Positions 36,657 through 49,897 of a stretch of DNA of 64,000 nt are shown here, piece by piece. This DNA is from an uncultured Pelagibacteraceae bacterium (GTDB lineage: Bacteria; Pseudomonadota; Alphaproteobacteria; Pelagibacterales; Pelagibacteraceae), in NCBI GenBank assembly GCA_902547535.1, contig CACCOB010000001.1, positions 124,001-188,000 of the forward strand, given 5' to 3'. A program made the translations under genes and the position numbers. The notes under the pieces were generated by a model, which saw nothing but the letters and a program-made list of their open reading frames with translations, was not told the DNA's origin and did not search any database. Numbering within the stretch: position 1 is the first letter of the stretch; every line of letters begins with the position of its first letter.

Positions 36657-37237
36657 TCTTTATTGTCTTCAGAAATTGCGTGATCAATACCTTTTCTTAA
36701 ATATTCATAAGCTGTATACAAAGTAAGGAAAGCAGAAAGCCATAATAAAATTATCCCAATGGTCTGAGCATTATAATCTTGAAAATTTATAATTCTATTT
36801 CCAGTATCACCTGTAAGCAAAATAGAAATTGAAAACATTTGGAGAAAAGTTTTTACTTTTGCTAAACTTGAAACCGGAAGTTTTACACTTCCTTTTGCCA
36901 AAAATTCTCTTAAACCAGATATTAGTATTTCTCTTGTTAATATAATTATAGCAGCTATTACCTCGTAATTTTTAATAGTTCCATCCATAACTAGCAATAT
37001 TAGTGCAGTTGCAACTATAATTTTATCAGCAATCGGATCTAATAATTCACCAAGTTTAGATTCTTCTTTAAACATTCTTGCCAATAATCCATCTAAAAAA
37101 TCAGTAAATGATGCGATTACAAATAAAGTAAATGGGATTACATCTCCATAAAACCCTGGTAAATAAAATGTGAAAACAAATATAGGAACAATTATAATTC
37201 TACCTATTGTTAGATAATTTGGAATTTTGATTTTCAT
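36653..37237 (-). CDS. pgsA: CDP-diacylglycerol-glycerol-3-phosphate phosphatidyltransferase
   Basis: Makes phosphatidylglycerol phosphate at the inner membrane. The CDP-alcohol phosphotransferase motif is visible as DG-x2-AR-x8-G-x3-D-x3-D ([20 protein letters not shown] then IAD). The protein has four or more membrane helices. Length 194 aa is normal. It overlaps uvrC by 4 nt; uvrC-pgsA adjacency is widespread in proteobacteria. Confidence 0.95.
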   Translation of the reverse strand: MKIKIPNYLTIGRIIIVPIFVFTFYLPGFYGDVIPFTLFVIASFTDFLDGLLARMFKEESKLGELLDPIADKIIVATALILLVMDGTIKNYEVIAAIIILTREILISGLREFLAKGSVKLPVSSLAKVKTFLQMFSISILLTGDTGNRIINFQDYNAQTIGIILLWLSAFLTLYTAYEYLRKGIDHAISEDNKD

Positions 37238-39069
37238 TCGTGAAAGAAATTATATATCTTTTTAGCAACTTTTTCCTCAACTCCATCGACTGTTTTGATC
37301 TCATCTAAGCTAGCTGATTCAACAGCTCTAGCCGACCCAAAATGATTTAAAAGAGCTCTTTTTCTTATAGATCCAATTCCATCAATTTGATCAAGTAAAG
37401 ACTTACTAATTCCCTTTTTCCTCTTAGCTCTATGAGCGCTAATCGCAAATCTATGAGACTCATCTCTTAATCTTTGTAAGAAAAACAGAGTAGGGTCGTT
37501 CTTTTCAAATTTGAATTCTTTACCATTATGAAAAAAAGTTTCATTTCCACTGTTTCTATATTTCCCCTTTGCAATTGCTATCATAGGAATATCATGCAAT
37601 CCTAATTCATTTAGTGTTTCCCTTGCTACAGAATATTGTCCTTTACCTCCATCGATTATTACTAAGTCTGGCATGCTTAAATAATTGTCCTTCTCTTGAA
37701 CAGCTCTTTTAAATCTTCTGTTTAAAACTTCACGCATCATTCCATAATCATCTTGTTCATTCTTTTTAATCTTAATATTAAATTTTCTATATCTTTTTTT
37801 AATAAAACCTTCCTCTCCATATGTAATTAGTGCGCCTACACTATTAGTTCCCTGAATATGACTATTGTCATAAACTTCGACTAAATTAATATTATTTTCT
37901 AAATCAAATTTTTTAGAAACATTATCAAATAGTTCTTTGTTATTTTGGCTTTCGTAAATTTTTCTATTTAAGCTGTCTTTTGCATTTTTGAGTGCTTGAT
38001 TTACAACTTTGAGTTTAGATCCTTTTTTTGCTACTGAAATATTTATTTCTTTATTCTCTTTTTGTGAAAGTGTTTTTTCAATTAAAACTTTTTCTTTAAT
38101 ATCTTCACTTAAAATAATCGAGCTCGGCACACTTTTGTTTTCATAGAATTGAGAAACAAATGAGTTAAGAATTTCTTTAATATTATCATCTGGATCATGT
38201 TTCGGAAAAAAAGCTTGATTACCCCAGTTTTGTTTTGACCTGTAGAAAAAAACCTGAATACACGCTTTTCCAGATTCTTTGTAGCCAGCTATTACATCTG
38301 CCTCTACTAAATTTGCCTCATTTATTCTTTGAGATGACTGAATAATATTTAAAGACTTTATTCTATCCCTTAATATTGCAGCTTTTTCAAAATCTAAATC
38401 TTCACTAGCTCTTTCCATTTGATTAGATAAATTTTTTTGAATTTTTCTAGATTTGCCTGATACAAATTCAATAGCATTATCTACCGATAGCCTATATTCG
38501 TCCTCTTCAATATATCCAACACATGGTCCAGAACATCTCTTTATTTGATAGAGGATACATGGTCTTTCTCTTTTTTTAAAAACTGTATCATCACAAACTC
38601 TAAGCTGAAAAATTTTCTGGATCATTTTGATGGTCCAGTTTGCAGATCCAGCTGAAGCAAATGGTCCAAAATAAAAACCCTCTCTAGTTTTTTTTCCTCT
38701 ATGTCTTCTAATTTGTGGCCATTTATCTTGATTACCAATAAAAATAAATGGAAATGATTTATCGTCTCTAAGTAGAATATTAAATCTAGGTTTATACTTT
38801 TTAATTAAGTTTGCTTCTAAAAGTAGAGCCTCACTTTCGTTTGAGGTGCTAGTAATCTCAATTTTGGTTGTTTGAGATAACATTCTCTCAGTTCTGATAA
38901 TATGATTTTTCTCTGATACATAACTTTTTAATCTATTTGGCAAGTTTTTTGCCTTGCCAACGTAAAGGATTTCGTTTTTAGAATTTAACATCCTGTACAC
39001 CCCAGGAAGTTTGGGTATAAGCGGTAACTCTTTTTTAATAGCTTCTTTACCGATATCAGAGCTTATCAT
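37234..39069 (-). CDS. uvrC: UvrABC excision nuclease subunit C
   Basis: Makes both incisions in nucleotide excision repair. The N-terminal GIY-YIG domain starts at [24 protein letters not shown] motif near residue 200 ([18 protein letters not shown]) binds UvrB, the RNase H-like domain has [16 protein letters not shown] and [10 protein letters not shown], and helix-hairpin-helix repeats end the protein. I chose the ATG at 39069 (611 aa) as the family starts near this point; a longer frame to 39099 would overlap folB by 44 nt. Confidence 0.95.
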   Translation of the reverse strand: MISSDIGKEAIKKELPLIPKLPGVYRMLNSKNEILYVGKAKNLPNRLKSYVSEKNHIIRTERMLSQTTKIEITSTSNESEALLLEANLIKKYKPRFNILLRDDKSFPFIFIGNQDKWPQIRRHRGKKTREGFYFGPFASAGSANWTIKMIQKIFQLRVCDDTVFKKRERPCILYQIKRCSGPCVGYIEEDEYRLSVDNAIEFVSGKSRKIQKNLSNQMERASEDLDFEKAAILRDRIKSLNIIQSSQRINEANLVEADVIAGYKESGKACIQVFFYRSKQNWGNQAFFPKHDPDDNIKEILNSFVSQFYENKSVPSSIILSEDIKEKVLIEKTLSQKENKEINISVAKKGSKLKVVNQALKNAKDSLNRKIYESQNNKELFDNVSKKFDLENNINLVEVYDNSHIQGTNSVGALITYGEEGFIKKRYRKFNIKIKKNEQDDYGMMREVLNRRFKRAVQEKDNYLSMPDLVIIDGGKGQYSVARETLNELGLHDIPMIAIAKGKYRNSGNETFFHNGKEFKFEKNDPTLFFLQRLRDESHRFAISAHRAKRKKGISKSLLDQIDGIGSIRKRALLNHFGSARAVESASLDEIKTVDGVEEKVAKKIYNFFHE

Positions 39070-39481
39070 GGCTTCTTTTTTTTGAAATTTGAATACCAAC
39101 GGATGAACAATCTTTCATGATTTCTAATTTCTCAATTTGAAGACTTATTTTATCAATTCTTTTGTCTTTGAATAGTTCATCGAATACATCTTCCGCTAAT
39201 GTTTCAAGAAAATTATAATGTTTATTTTTGATAAGTTTTTTTATCAATTTTACAATTTTTGCATAATTTACGATTGATTTAATATCTTTATCGTTAGAAG
39301 GTTTTTTGTCTTCATAATTCACCTCTAAATTAAATTTTACTTTCTGGGGAGCTTTTTTTTCAAAATCAAAATACCCAAGTTTTAAGTCAAGAATAAGTTC
39401 CTTAATAAGTACCTTTTTTTCATAATTAAATAGTGCTTTACTTTTTTCAATTTTAACAATTTTTAGGTTGCTTTTTTTCAC
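39056..39481 (-). CDS. folB: Dihydroneopterin aldolase (FolB) family protein
   Basis: Tunnelling-fold enzyme of folate synthesis, or a pterin epimerase. The 141 residues show the FolB pattern: [23 protein letters not shown] near the start and [15 protein letters not shown] (active-site Glu region), then [13 protein letters not shown]. It overlaps the SDR gene by 4 nt, and the pairing with a pteridine reductase-like SDR suggests folate/pterin chemistry. Sequence is divergent, so confidence is moderate. Confidence 0.75.
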   Translation of the reverse strand: MKKSNLKIVKIEKSKALFNYEKKVLIKELILDLKLGYFDFEKKAPQKVKFNLEVNYEDKKPSNDKDIKSIVNYAKIVKLIKKLIKNKHYNFLETLAEDVFDELFKDKRIDKISLQIEKLEIMKDCSSVGIQISKKRSHDKL

Positions 39482-40214
39482 TCTTTTCCTCCCATTATAT
39501 CTGGGGTTTGCCAGTTTAGATTTTGACCACTATCTATTGCCAACACCTGTCCGGTAATAGATATATTTTTTATAAAAAAGTCAACAGCATTACATATTTG
39601 TTCAACATCTACCTGCCTTTTTAATGGAGTTGCCATGTATTGTTTTTTAAAATGTTTCTCACTTTGTCTCTTATTTTTTATTGTAGGACCTGGCGCAATT
39701 CCATTTACTCTTATTTTTGGAGCTAAGCTCATTGCGCTAGTTTTGGTCAAAGTATAAAGACCAGTTTTACTGATAGTATAAGAAAAAAAGTATGGTGTTA
39801 GTTTAAATACTCTTTGATCTATTATATTAATAATATTATTATTTTTTGCTCTAATATTTTTAGCAAATTCTTTTGATAAAAGAGCAGGTGTTCTTAAATT
39901 CGTTCTTAAATGATGCCCCCAACTATCAGTGGTAAAATTTTCTAGTTTATCGTTTTCAAAAAGTGATGCATTGTTTATTAGACAGTCAAAATATTTAAGT
40001 TTACTTTTTGCGAACTTAACAATTTTGTTTACATCTTTTTCTACACTTAGATCTCCTTTTACTAAATAAACTTTTGTACCATTTTGTGATAATTCTCTTT
40101 TAATGATTTCTGCTTTTGTTTTTGATTTATTGAAATGAATAACTATTTCAACCCCTTTGCCAGAGAGTCTTCTAGCTATAGCAGCTCCAATTCTGGTGGC
40201 CCCTCCTGTAATAA

Positions 40215-40233
<19 letters not shown>
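39478..40233 (-). CDS. Short-chain dehydrogenase, pteridine reductase-like
   Basis: NADP-dependent Rossmann-fold reductase. It shows the SDR cofactor loop [24 protein letters not shown] and the catalytic Tyr-x3-Lys in [13 protein letters not shown]. Related alphaproteobacterial SDRs (FolM-type) reduce dihydropteridines, and the neighbouring FolB-like gene supports that role, but this is inference. Length 251 aa is usual. Overlaps uvrB by 19 nt. Confidence 0.82.
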
Positions 40234-44624
<4,391 letters not shown>

Positions 44625-44636
44625 GTAATTGTAAAA

Positions 44637-45020
44637 TTATTTTGATTTTCTTTTTTTTTCTAAGCCAAAAACAGGAGAATTCCTGAATCTCAGAACTAAT
44701 ATAGCTATTGCAATTAGCACGATTGCTCCAGCTTCATACAGCAATACTTCTGGATTTATTGATTTTCCTTGCAATATTATAAATCTAGCAAGTGCTGTAA
44801 TAGCAATAAACAATGGTAAAGTTATTTGAATGGATTGACTTTCCCAAAATACTCTAACCATTGCTAAAACTTCTAAGTATAGAAAAAGTAACAGCAAATC
44901 AGCTAAAGTGACTTTTTTAACTTCAATCATTTGATATATTTCTATACCGAATGCAATAACAGTAGCCCCAAGTATTATTACTAAAGCTAATAATTGAATT
45001 TGTTTTACAATATTCTCCAT
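44637..45020 (-). CDS. PsiE-like phosphate-starvation-inducible membrane protein
   Basis: A 127-aa protein with four hydrophobic segments (about 8-27, 38-58, 65-83, 90-110) and a charged C-terminal tail. The block LLLFLYLEVLAMVRVFWES and the spacing of helices match the PsiE/DUF family, induced by phosphate starvation in E. coli. No Pho box was searched for successfully in the 26-bp upstream spacer. Function is unknown. Confidence 0.7.
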   Translation of the reverse strand: MENIVKQIQLLALVIILGATVIAFGIEIYQMIEVKKVTLADLLLLFLYLEVLAMVRVFWESQSIQITLPLFIAITALARFIILQGKSINPEVLLYEAGAIVLIAIAILVLRFRNSPVFGLEKKRKSK

Positions 45021-45046
45021 AAAATTATTTTATAAATGATATTCTA

Positions 45047-45994
45047 TTAATTTGCAGCTAAATATTTCTCTGCCTCTAATGCAGCCATACAGCCCATTCC
45101 TGCTGCAGTTACTGCCTGCCTATAAATTTTGTCCTTCACATCTCCAGCTGCGTAAACTCCTGGAATGTTAGTCTCGGTAGAATCGCTTTTAGTAATTAAA
45201 TACCCTGTACTATCCATTTCTAGCTGATCTTTAAATAAAGATGTAGCAGGATCATGTCCAATAGCTATAAATAATCCATCTATCTTTAAATCTGATGTTT
45301 CATTAGTTTTAACATTTTTAATTTTTAATCCTTTTACATTTTTTGGCTCATCATCACCTATTACTTCTTCAACAACAGAGTCCCAAATAATATCAATTTT
45401 TTTATTTTCCATTAATTTTTTTTGTAATAGTTTTTCAGCTCTAAGTTCATCTCGTCTATGAATTAATTGTACCTTTGATGCAAATTTTGTAAGAAACATA
45501 GCTTCTTCTACTGCAGCATTTCCCCCACCAACAACTGCAACTGTTTTATCTTTAAAAAAAAAGCCATCACATGTTGCACATGCCGATACTCCAAATCCTT
45601 TAAATTTTTGTTCAGACTCAATGTTTAACCATCTTGCTTGTGCTCCGGTAGAAATAATAATTGAGTCTGCAGTATATTTTTGTCCTCCATCACCAATTGC
45701 CTCAAACGGTTTAGATTTTAAATTTACTGATTGGATATGATCTTCAACTAAATCGGTTCCAACTGCCTTTGCCTGTTCCCTCATTTGTTCCATTAACCAT
45801 GGTCCTTGAATAACATCTGCAAATCCAGGATAGTTCTCAACATCAGTAGTTATAGTTAATTGACCACCCGGTTGCATACCAGCAACTAACATTGGTTTAA
45901 GCATAGCTCTTGCAGCGTAAACGGCAGCAGTATAACCAGCTGGCCCTGATCCAATTATTAACACTTTTGTATGTTTAGTTGGTTTTTCACTCAT
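45047..45994 (-). CDS. trxB: Thioredoxin-disulfide reductase
   Basis: NADPH- and FAD-dependent reductase of thioredoxin. The FAD motif is IIGSGPAGYTAAVYAAR, the redox-active pair is Cys-Ala-Thr-Cys in SACATCDGFFF, the NADPH motif is VAVVGGGNAAVEEA and the C-terminal FAD block is VYAAGDVKDKIYRQAVTAAG. Length 315 aa is normal. Divergent from the ELM1-like gene with only 20 bp between starts. Confidence 0.96.
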   Translation of the reverse strand: MSEKPTKHTKVLIIGSGPAGYTAAVYAARAMLKPMLVAGMQPGGQLTITTDVENYPGFADVIQGPWLMEQMREQAKAVGTDLVEDHIQSVNLKSKPFEAIGDGGQKYTADSIIISTGAQARWLNIESEQKFKGFGVSACATCDGFFFKDKTVAVVGGGNAAVEEAMFLTKFASKVQLIHRRDELRAEKLLQKKLMENKKIDIIWDSVVEEVIGDDEPKNVKGLKIKNVKTNETSDLKIDGLFIAIGHDPATSLFKDQLEMDSTGYLITKSDSTETNIPGVYAAGDVKDKIYRQAVTAAGMGCMAALEAEKYLAAN

Positions 45995-46014
45995 ACAGGT
46001 CTATATAGTAAATA

Positions 46015-46959
46015 ATGAGCAAATTAAAAGGTATATTATTGACTGAGGGCATGCACGGTATGCTTAGCCAAGTAGAGGGTTTAGCTAAAGCTCTTGATCT
46101 TGATTTTACTCACCACAAGGTTGAACTTAAAAGTTTATGGAGTTTAATTCCAGCAAAATTTACACCAATTTCTCAAAATGTTTACAAAAAAATAAAACAT
46201 TCAGATTTTGATATAATAATTTCTTGTGGAAGAAAAAGTATAATTCCATCAATCCATTTAAAAAGTATCTCAAACAAAAAAGTTTTTAATATTCATATAC
46301 AAGATCCAAAAATAAACTTTGATTATTTTGATTTTATTGTAGCACCCGAACATGACGGAATTAGTGGTTCAAATATAATTAATACGAAAGGTGCAATTCA
46401 TTATCTTACAAAAGACGAAATAGAAGAAAATAAGGATTACTTAAACTCATTTATAAAAAAAGATAACAGAAAGATTTGGTGCCTAATTATGGGTGGGCCA
46501 ACCAAATACTATGATTATTCAACAAAAAATATGAAACATATTTTTTCAATTTTCTATAAGATTTTAAAGAAAAAAGATTTTCAACTTGTCGTAATTCCAT
46601 CAATGAGGACACCATTAAATACCATTCATTATGCAAAAGAATTTTTTGGTGAAAATCATACAGTTATAATGAATGTAGATAAAAAAGCCTATTTATCTGC
46701 TTTGGCCATTTCAGAAAATATCATAGTTACTTGTGACTCAAGCTCAATGATCTCTGAAGCCGCTTTAACAGGAAAACCTATTTATATTGCAAATATTTTG
46801 CCAAAAAAAAATGACATTCGGTTCCAAAGATTTCGAAATTTGTTTAGAGATTTAAATATTACTAGAAATCTTGGAGAAGATGTCGAAAATTGGACCTACC
46901 AAAGTCTTGATGAAACTAATAGGGTAGCAAAAATTATAAAAGAAAAAATAAATTATTAA
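46015..46959 (+). CDS. ELM1-like (mitochondrial fission ELM1 family) protein
   Basis: Member of the COG3660/DUF1022 family, named after plant ELM1 and common in Alphaproteobacteria, with a glycosyltransferase-like two-domain outline. Visible blocks are ISCGRKSIIPSIHLK near residue 70, FDFIVAPEHDGISGSNIINT, WCLIMGGPTKYYDYS and VTCDSSSMISEAALTGKPIYI. The last resembles a nucleotide-sugar-binding C-terminal domain. Length 314 aa. It shares one base with the following oxygenase gene, suggesting joint function, but the reaction is unknown. Confidence 0.8.
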   Translation: MSKLKGILLTEGMHGMLSQVEGLAKALDLDFTHHKVELKSLWSLIPAKFTPISQNVYKKIKHSDFDIIISCGRKSIIPSIHLKSISNKKVFNIHIQDPKINFDYFDFIVAPEHDGISGSNIINTKGAIHYLTKDEIEENKDYLNSFIKKDNRKIWCLIMGGPTKYYDYSTKNMKHIFSIFYKILKKKDFQLVVIPSMRTPLNTIHYAKEFFGENHTVIMNVDKKAYLSALAISENIIVTCDSSSMISEAALTGKPIYIANILPKKNDIRFQRFRNLFRDLNITRNLGEDVENWTYQSLDETNRVAKIIKEKINY

Positions 46960-47624
46960 TGTCATTTTTAAAATCAATACTAAACGACTCAAAAAAATTT
47001 GATAATCCATTTGAACATTGGGAATTAAACAAACCACTCACAGATGATCAAATAAATGAGATAATAAGTGCAGATATTTCTGATCCAGCAAAACATAATC
47101 TTAATTATGATGGTACCAGAGCTATTGATGGTGGAGAGGGAAAATTTAGAGAAGGAATTTCAGATGGTGGACAAGCCTTAAAATTTAGATGTTTTGTAAC
47201 TAAAGAAAATACCAGAGAATTTCCGGGACTTACAAATTTGATTAAAGAACTTCAAAGTAAAGAGACTCATCATAAAATTTCTGAATTAATAAATAAAGAT
47301 TTGTCTCATTCTTATGTACGAGTTGAGGTTATATGTGATCGAGAGGGTTTTTGGCTTAAACCACATTGTGATATTAAGGAAAAACTTATTTCATGCTTAT
47401 TATTTGTAAACAAACATAATGAAAGTGAAGAACTTGGTACAGATTTTTATGATAGTAATTTAAAACTAATTAAAACATTACCTTATAAAGATAATTATGG
47501 ATATTTTTTTTCTAGCGGGCCCAATACTTGGCATGGAATGGAAAAGAAAGAAATAATTAAAGAGAGAAGGTGTTTACAAGTAAATTATGTGACTTTTAAA
47601 ACTGATTGGAAAGTTGAAAATTAA
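46959..47624 (+). CDS. 2-oxoglutarate/Fe(II)-dependent oxygenase-like protein
   Basis: The 221-aa protein has the double-stranded beta-helix pattern of this superfamily: a probable H-x-D iron motif in LKPHCDIKEKLIS, a distal histidine in NTWHGMEKKEI, and an arginine for 2-oxoglutarate in ERRCLQVNYV. Substrate is unknown. It starts one base inside the ELM1-like gene and its stop interlocks with that of the Anbu gene in TTAA. Confidence 0.7.
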   Translation: MSFLKSILNDSKKFDNPFEHWELNKPLTDDQINEIISADISDPAKHNLNYDGTRAIDGGEGKFREGISDGGQALKFRCFVTKENTREFPGLTNLIKELQSKETHHKISELINKDLSHSYVRVEVICDREGFWLKPHCDIKEKLISCLLFVNKHNESEELGTDFYDSNLKLIKTLPYKDNYGYFFSSGPNTWHGMEKKEIIKERRCLQVNYVTFKTDWKVEN

Positions 47625-48346
47625 TTCTCCCAATCAAATCTAGGAAATGTATCAAATACTTTAAAAATTCCCTCAGACCAAGTGTTACAGACTTTAGAAT
47701 AATCTTCATCATTTAAACTTAAACATTTTAATGACGCCAATTTATTTTCGTCTTTTTTGTAAATTGCAAAATCAATAGGTGGACCTACGGTTAAGTCACT
47801 TTTTAAAGTAGAGTCCATAGAAATTAGTGCACACCTTGATGCATCACCAATTGATACATCTGGTTTAATAACTCTATCAAGTATTGGTTTGCCATATTTA
47901 ACTTCACCAATTACAAGATAAGGTTTACTATCTGCTGGTCTTATATAGTTTCCCTGAGGATATATTAGATAAAGCTCTGGCTTTTGTCCTTTTATTTGAC
48001 CACCTATTATAAAAGTTGAACCTAAAAGTACATCATCAGTATTTATCCCTTGAGGAGATGAATGTTTTATATTTAGACTTCCTACATAAGATGCAATTTG
48101 TTCAAAGTCTTTACACGTATTTAAATTAAGTATCCCCGATGAACTTTTTAAATCCTTCTCTACAGATTTGTAAACAGCCTGTGATGTTCCTAAATTACCA
48201 GACGTTACCATTACTATTGTTCTATCGCCAACATCATGAGTAAACATTTTTGAATAAATATTTACATTATCTAAACCTGCATTAGTTCTAGAATCTGATG
48301 CGAAGACTAACCCTTCGTTTGTTTTAATTCCAATACAGTATGTCAT
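47621..48346 (-). CDS. Anbu-type proteasome-like peptidase
   Basis: Bacterial 20S-proteasome relative. The N terminus MTYCIGIKTNEGLVFASDSRTNAG matches Anbu closely, so Thr2 would be the nucleophile after Met removal. Further blocks are DRTIVMVTSGNLG and SMDSTLKSDLTVG. Length 241 aa is normal. Anbu genes usually sit with a circularly permuted ATP-grasp gene, an alpha-E (DUF403) gene and a transglutaminase; here only the ATP-grasp is adjacent, divergently, across 105 bp with an inverted repeat. Confidence 0.9.
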   Translation of the reverse strand: MTYCIGIKTNEGLVFASDSRTNAGLDNVNIYSKMFTHDVGDRTIVMVTSGNLGTSQAVYKSVEKDLKSSSGILNLNTCKDFEQIASYVGSLNIKHSSPQGINTDDVLLGSTFIIGGQIKGQKPELYLIYPQGNYIRPADSKPYLVIGEVKYGKPILDRVIKPDVSIGDASRCALISMDSTLKSDLTVGPPIDFAIYKKDENKLASLKCLSLNDEDYSKVCNTWSEGIFKVFDTFPRFDWEN

Positions 48347-48365
48347 GAGCGATTTTTATTTAAAA

Positions 48366-48395
48366 ATGACATAATTATCAAATATTTTATGTCAT
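48366..48395. promoter_or_regulatory. Inverted repeat between Anbu and ATP-grasp genes
   Basis: ATGACATAA (48366-48374) and TTATGTCAT (48387-48395) form a perfect 9-bp inverted repeat with a 12-bp spacer, in the 105-bp divergent promoter region. The spacing puts the arm centres 21 bp apart, two helical turns, as expected for a dimeric repressor or activator site. The regulator is unknown. Confidence 0.5.
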
Positions 48396-48451
48396 AGCAG
48401 CTATTTGTATTTAGCAATTGTTTTGCAATTTATTTTATCAAAAATTGTAGA

Positions 48452-49897
48452 ATGTCCGTTTCTATATGGAAAAGTTATGACTCAAAATCTGCATACGATG
48501 GATATTTGACAGAAGAAAATAAGATTAGAAAACATGCTAGAATAATGACTGGCATATTAGAAAGACATGGAACAAAAAAACTTCAAGAAATTGAAAAAAA
48601 TTGTCAAAGCACAATAAGTGCTAGAGGTATTAATTTTAGAGTTTATGCAGCAAATAATAGAGCAGAGGAAAAAAAATGGCCTTTAGATATAATACCAAGA
48701 ATTATTCCAAAGTCTCAATGGAATAAAATATCAAGAGGATTAATTCAAAGAGTAAAAGCATTAAATTTATTTATAGATGATGTTTATAATAAAAAAAAAA
48801 TTTTTAAGGATAAGGTTGTACCAAAAGAATTAATATTTAACTCTCCTTATTATTTAAAAGAATGTGAAGGTTTTTCTCCAAAGTATAAAGCTTGGGCAAA
48901 TATATCAGGAATTGATTTAATACGAAATATTAATGGGGAATACCTAGTTCTTGAAGATAATTTACGTGTCCCGTCTGGTGTATCCTATATGTTGGAAAAT
49001 AGAATGGTAATGAGAGACGTATTTCCTGAATTATTTACTCGATATAAAGTTTCCTCTATCCACCAGTATTCTAATAAACTTTATCAAAGTATGGTTGAGT
49101 GCATACCAAAAAAAACTGACAATCCTCATATGGTTGTTTTGACGCCAGGTATTTACAATTCAGCTTACTTTGAACATTCATTTTTAGCTCAACAAATGGG
49201 AATAGCCTTGGTTGAAGGTAAAGATTTATTTGTCGAAAACGATTTTGTTTATATGAAAACAGTAAAAGGAAAATTAAAAGTTGATTGTATATATAGAAGA
49301 TTGGATGATACTTTTCTTGATCCAAAAGTATTTAATAAAGAATCACTAATTGGAGTTCCTGGTTTATTTAAATGTTGGAAAAAGGGAAATGTTGGCATTA
49401 TTAATGCCTTAGGAACTGGTGTAGCAGATGATAAGGCTGTCTATTCTTATGTTAATAAAATGATTGTCTATTATTTAGGAGAGCAACCTAAACTTAACCA
49501 AGTAGAAACATTTTTGTGTGAAAACAAAGTTCATAGGCAACATGTAATTGAAAATATAGCTAAGCTTGTTGTTAAACCAGCAAATGCTTCAGGTGGATAT
49601 GGAATAATGATTGGTCCTAAGGCACCAAAAAAAGAGCGAGATGAGATGGTAAAAAAGATTAAAAAAAATCCTCGAGATTTTGTTGCTCAACCTTTAGAAA
49701 TATTATCAACAATACCAACTATTTGTGAAAATGGTATTGAGCCAAGACATTTAGATTTAAGGCCTTTTATATTAACTGGTAAAACTTCTTATGTTACGAC
49801 TGGGGGTCTTACAAGAGTTGCTTTGAGAAAAGGAAGTACCATAGTAAATAGTTCTCAAGGAGGTGGGTCTAAAGATACAATGGTTGTGGATGCTTAG
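48452..49897 (+). CDS. Circularly permuted ATP-grasp type 2 protein (DUF404/DUF407)
   Basis: ATP-dependent ligase-like protein thought to form peptide bonds on a peptide or protein substrate. Typical blocks are [21 protein letters not shown], the FYWYHHRD-type segment [57 protein letters not shown] and [17 protein letters not shown]. Length 481 aa is usual. It pairs with the divergent Anbu gene. The alpha-E partner common elsewhere is not in the window. Its stop interlocks with that of carB in TTAG. Confidence 0.9.
   Translation: MSVSIWKSYDSKSAYDGYLTEENKIRKHARIMTGILERHGTKKLQEIEKNCQSTISARGINFRVYAANNRAEEKKWPLDIIPRIIPKSQWNKISRGLIQRVKALNLFIDDVYNKKKIFKDKVVPKELIFNSPYYLKECEGFSPKYKAWANISGIDLIRNINGEYLVLEDNLRVPSGVSYMLENRMVMRDVFPELFTRYKVSSIHQYSNKLYQSMVECIPKKTDNPHMVVLTPGIYNSAYFEHSFLAQQMGIALVEGKDLFVENDFVYMKTVKGKLKVDCIYRRLDDTFLDPKVFNKESLIGVPGLFKCWKKGNVGIINALGTGVADDKAVYSYVNKMIVYYLGEQPKLNQVETFLCENKVHRQHVIENIAKLVVKPANASGGYGIMIGPKAPKKERDEMVKKIKKNPRDFVAQPLEILSTIPTICENGIEPRHLDLRPFILTGKTSYVTTGGLTRVALRKGSTIVNSSQGGGSKDTMVVDA

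Noticed and set aside
45047-45994. trxB as part of a rhodopsin-ferredoxin-reductase cluster
   Set aside because: No rhodopsin or ferredoxin gene is adjacent; the neighbours are a PsiE-like gene and an ELM1-like gene.
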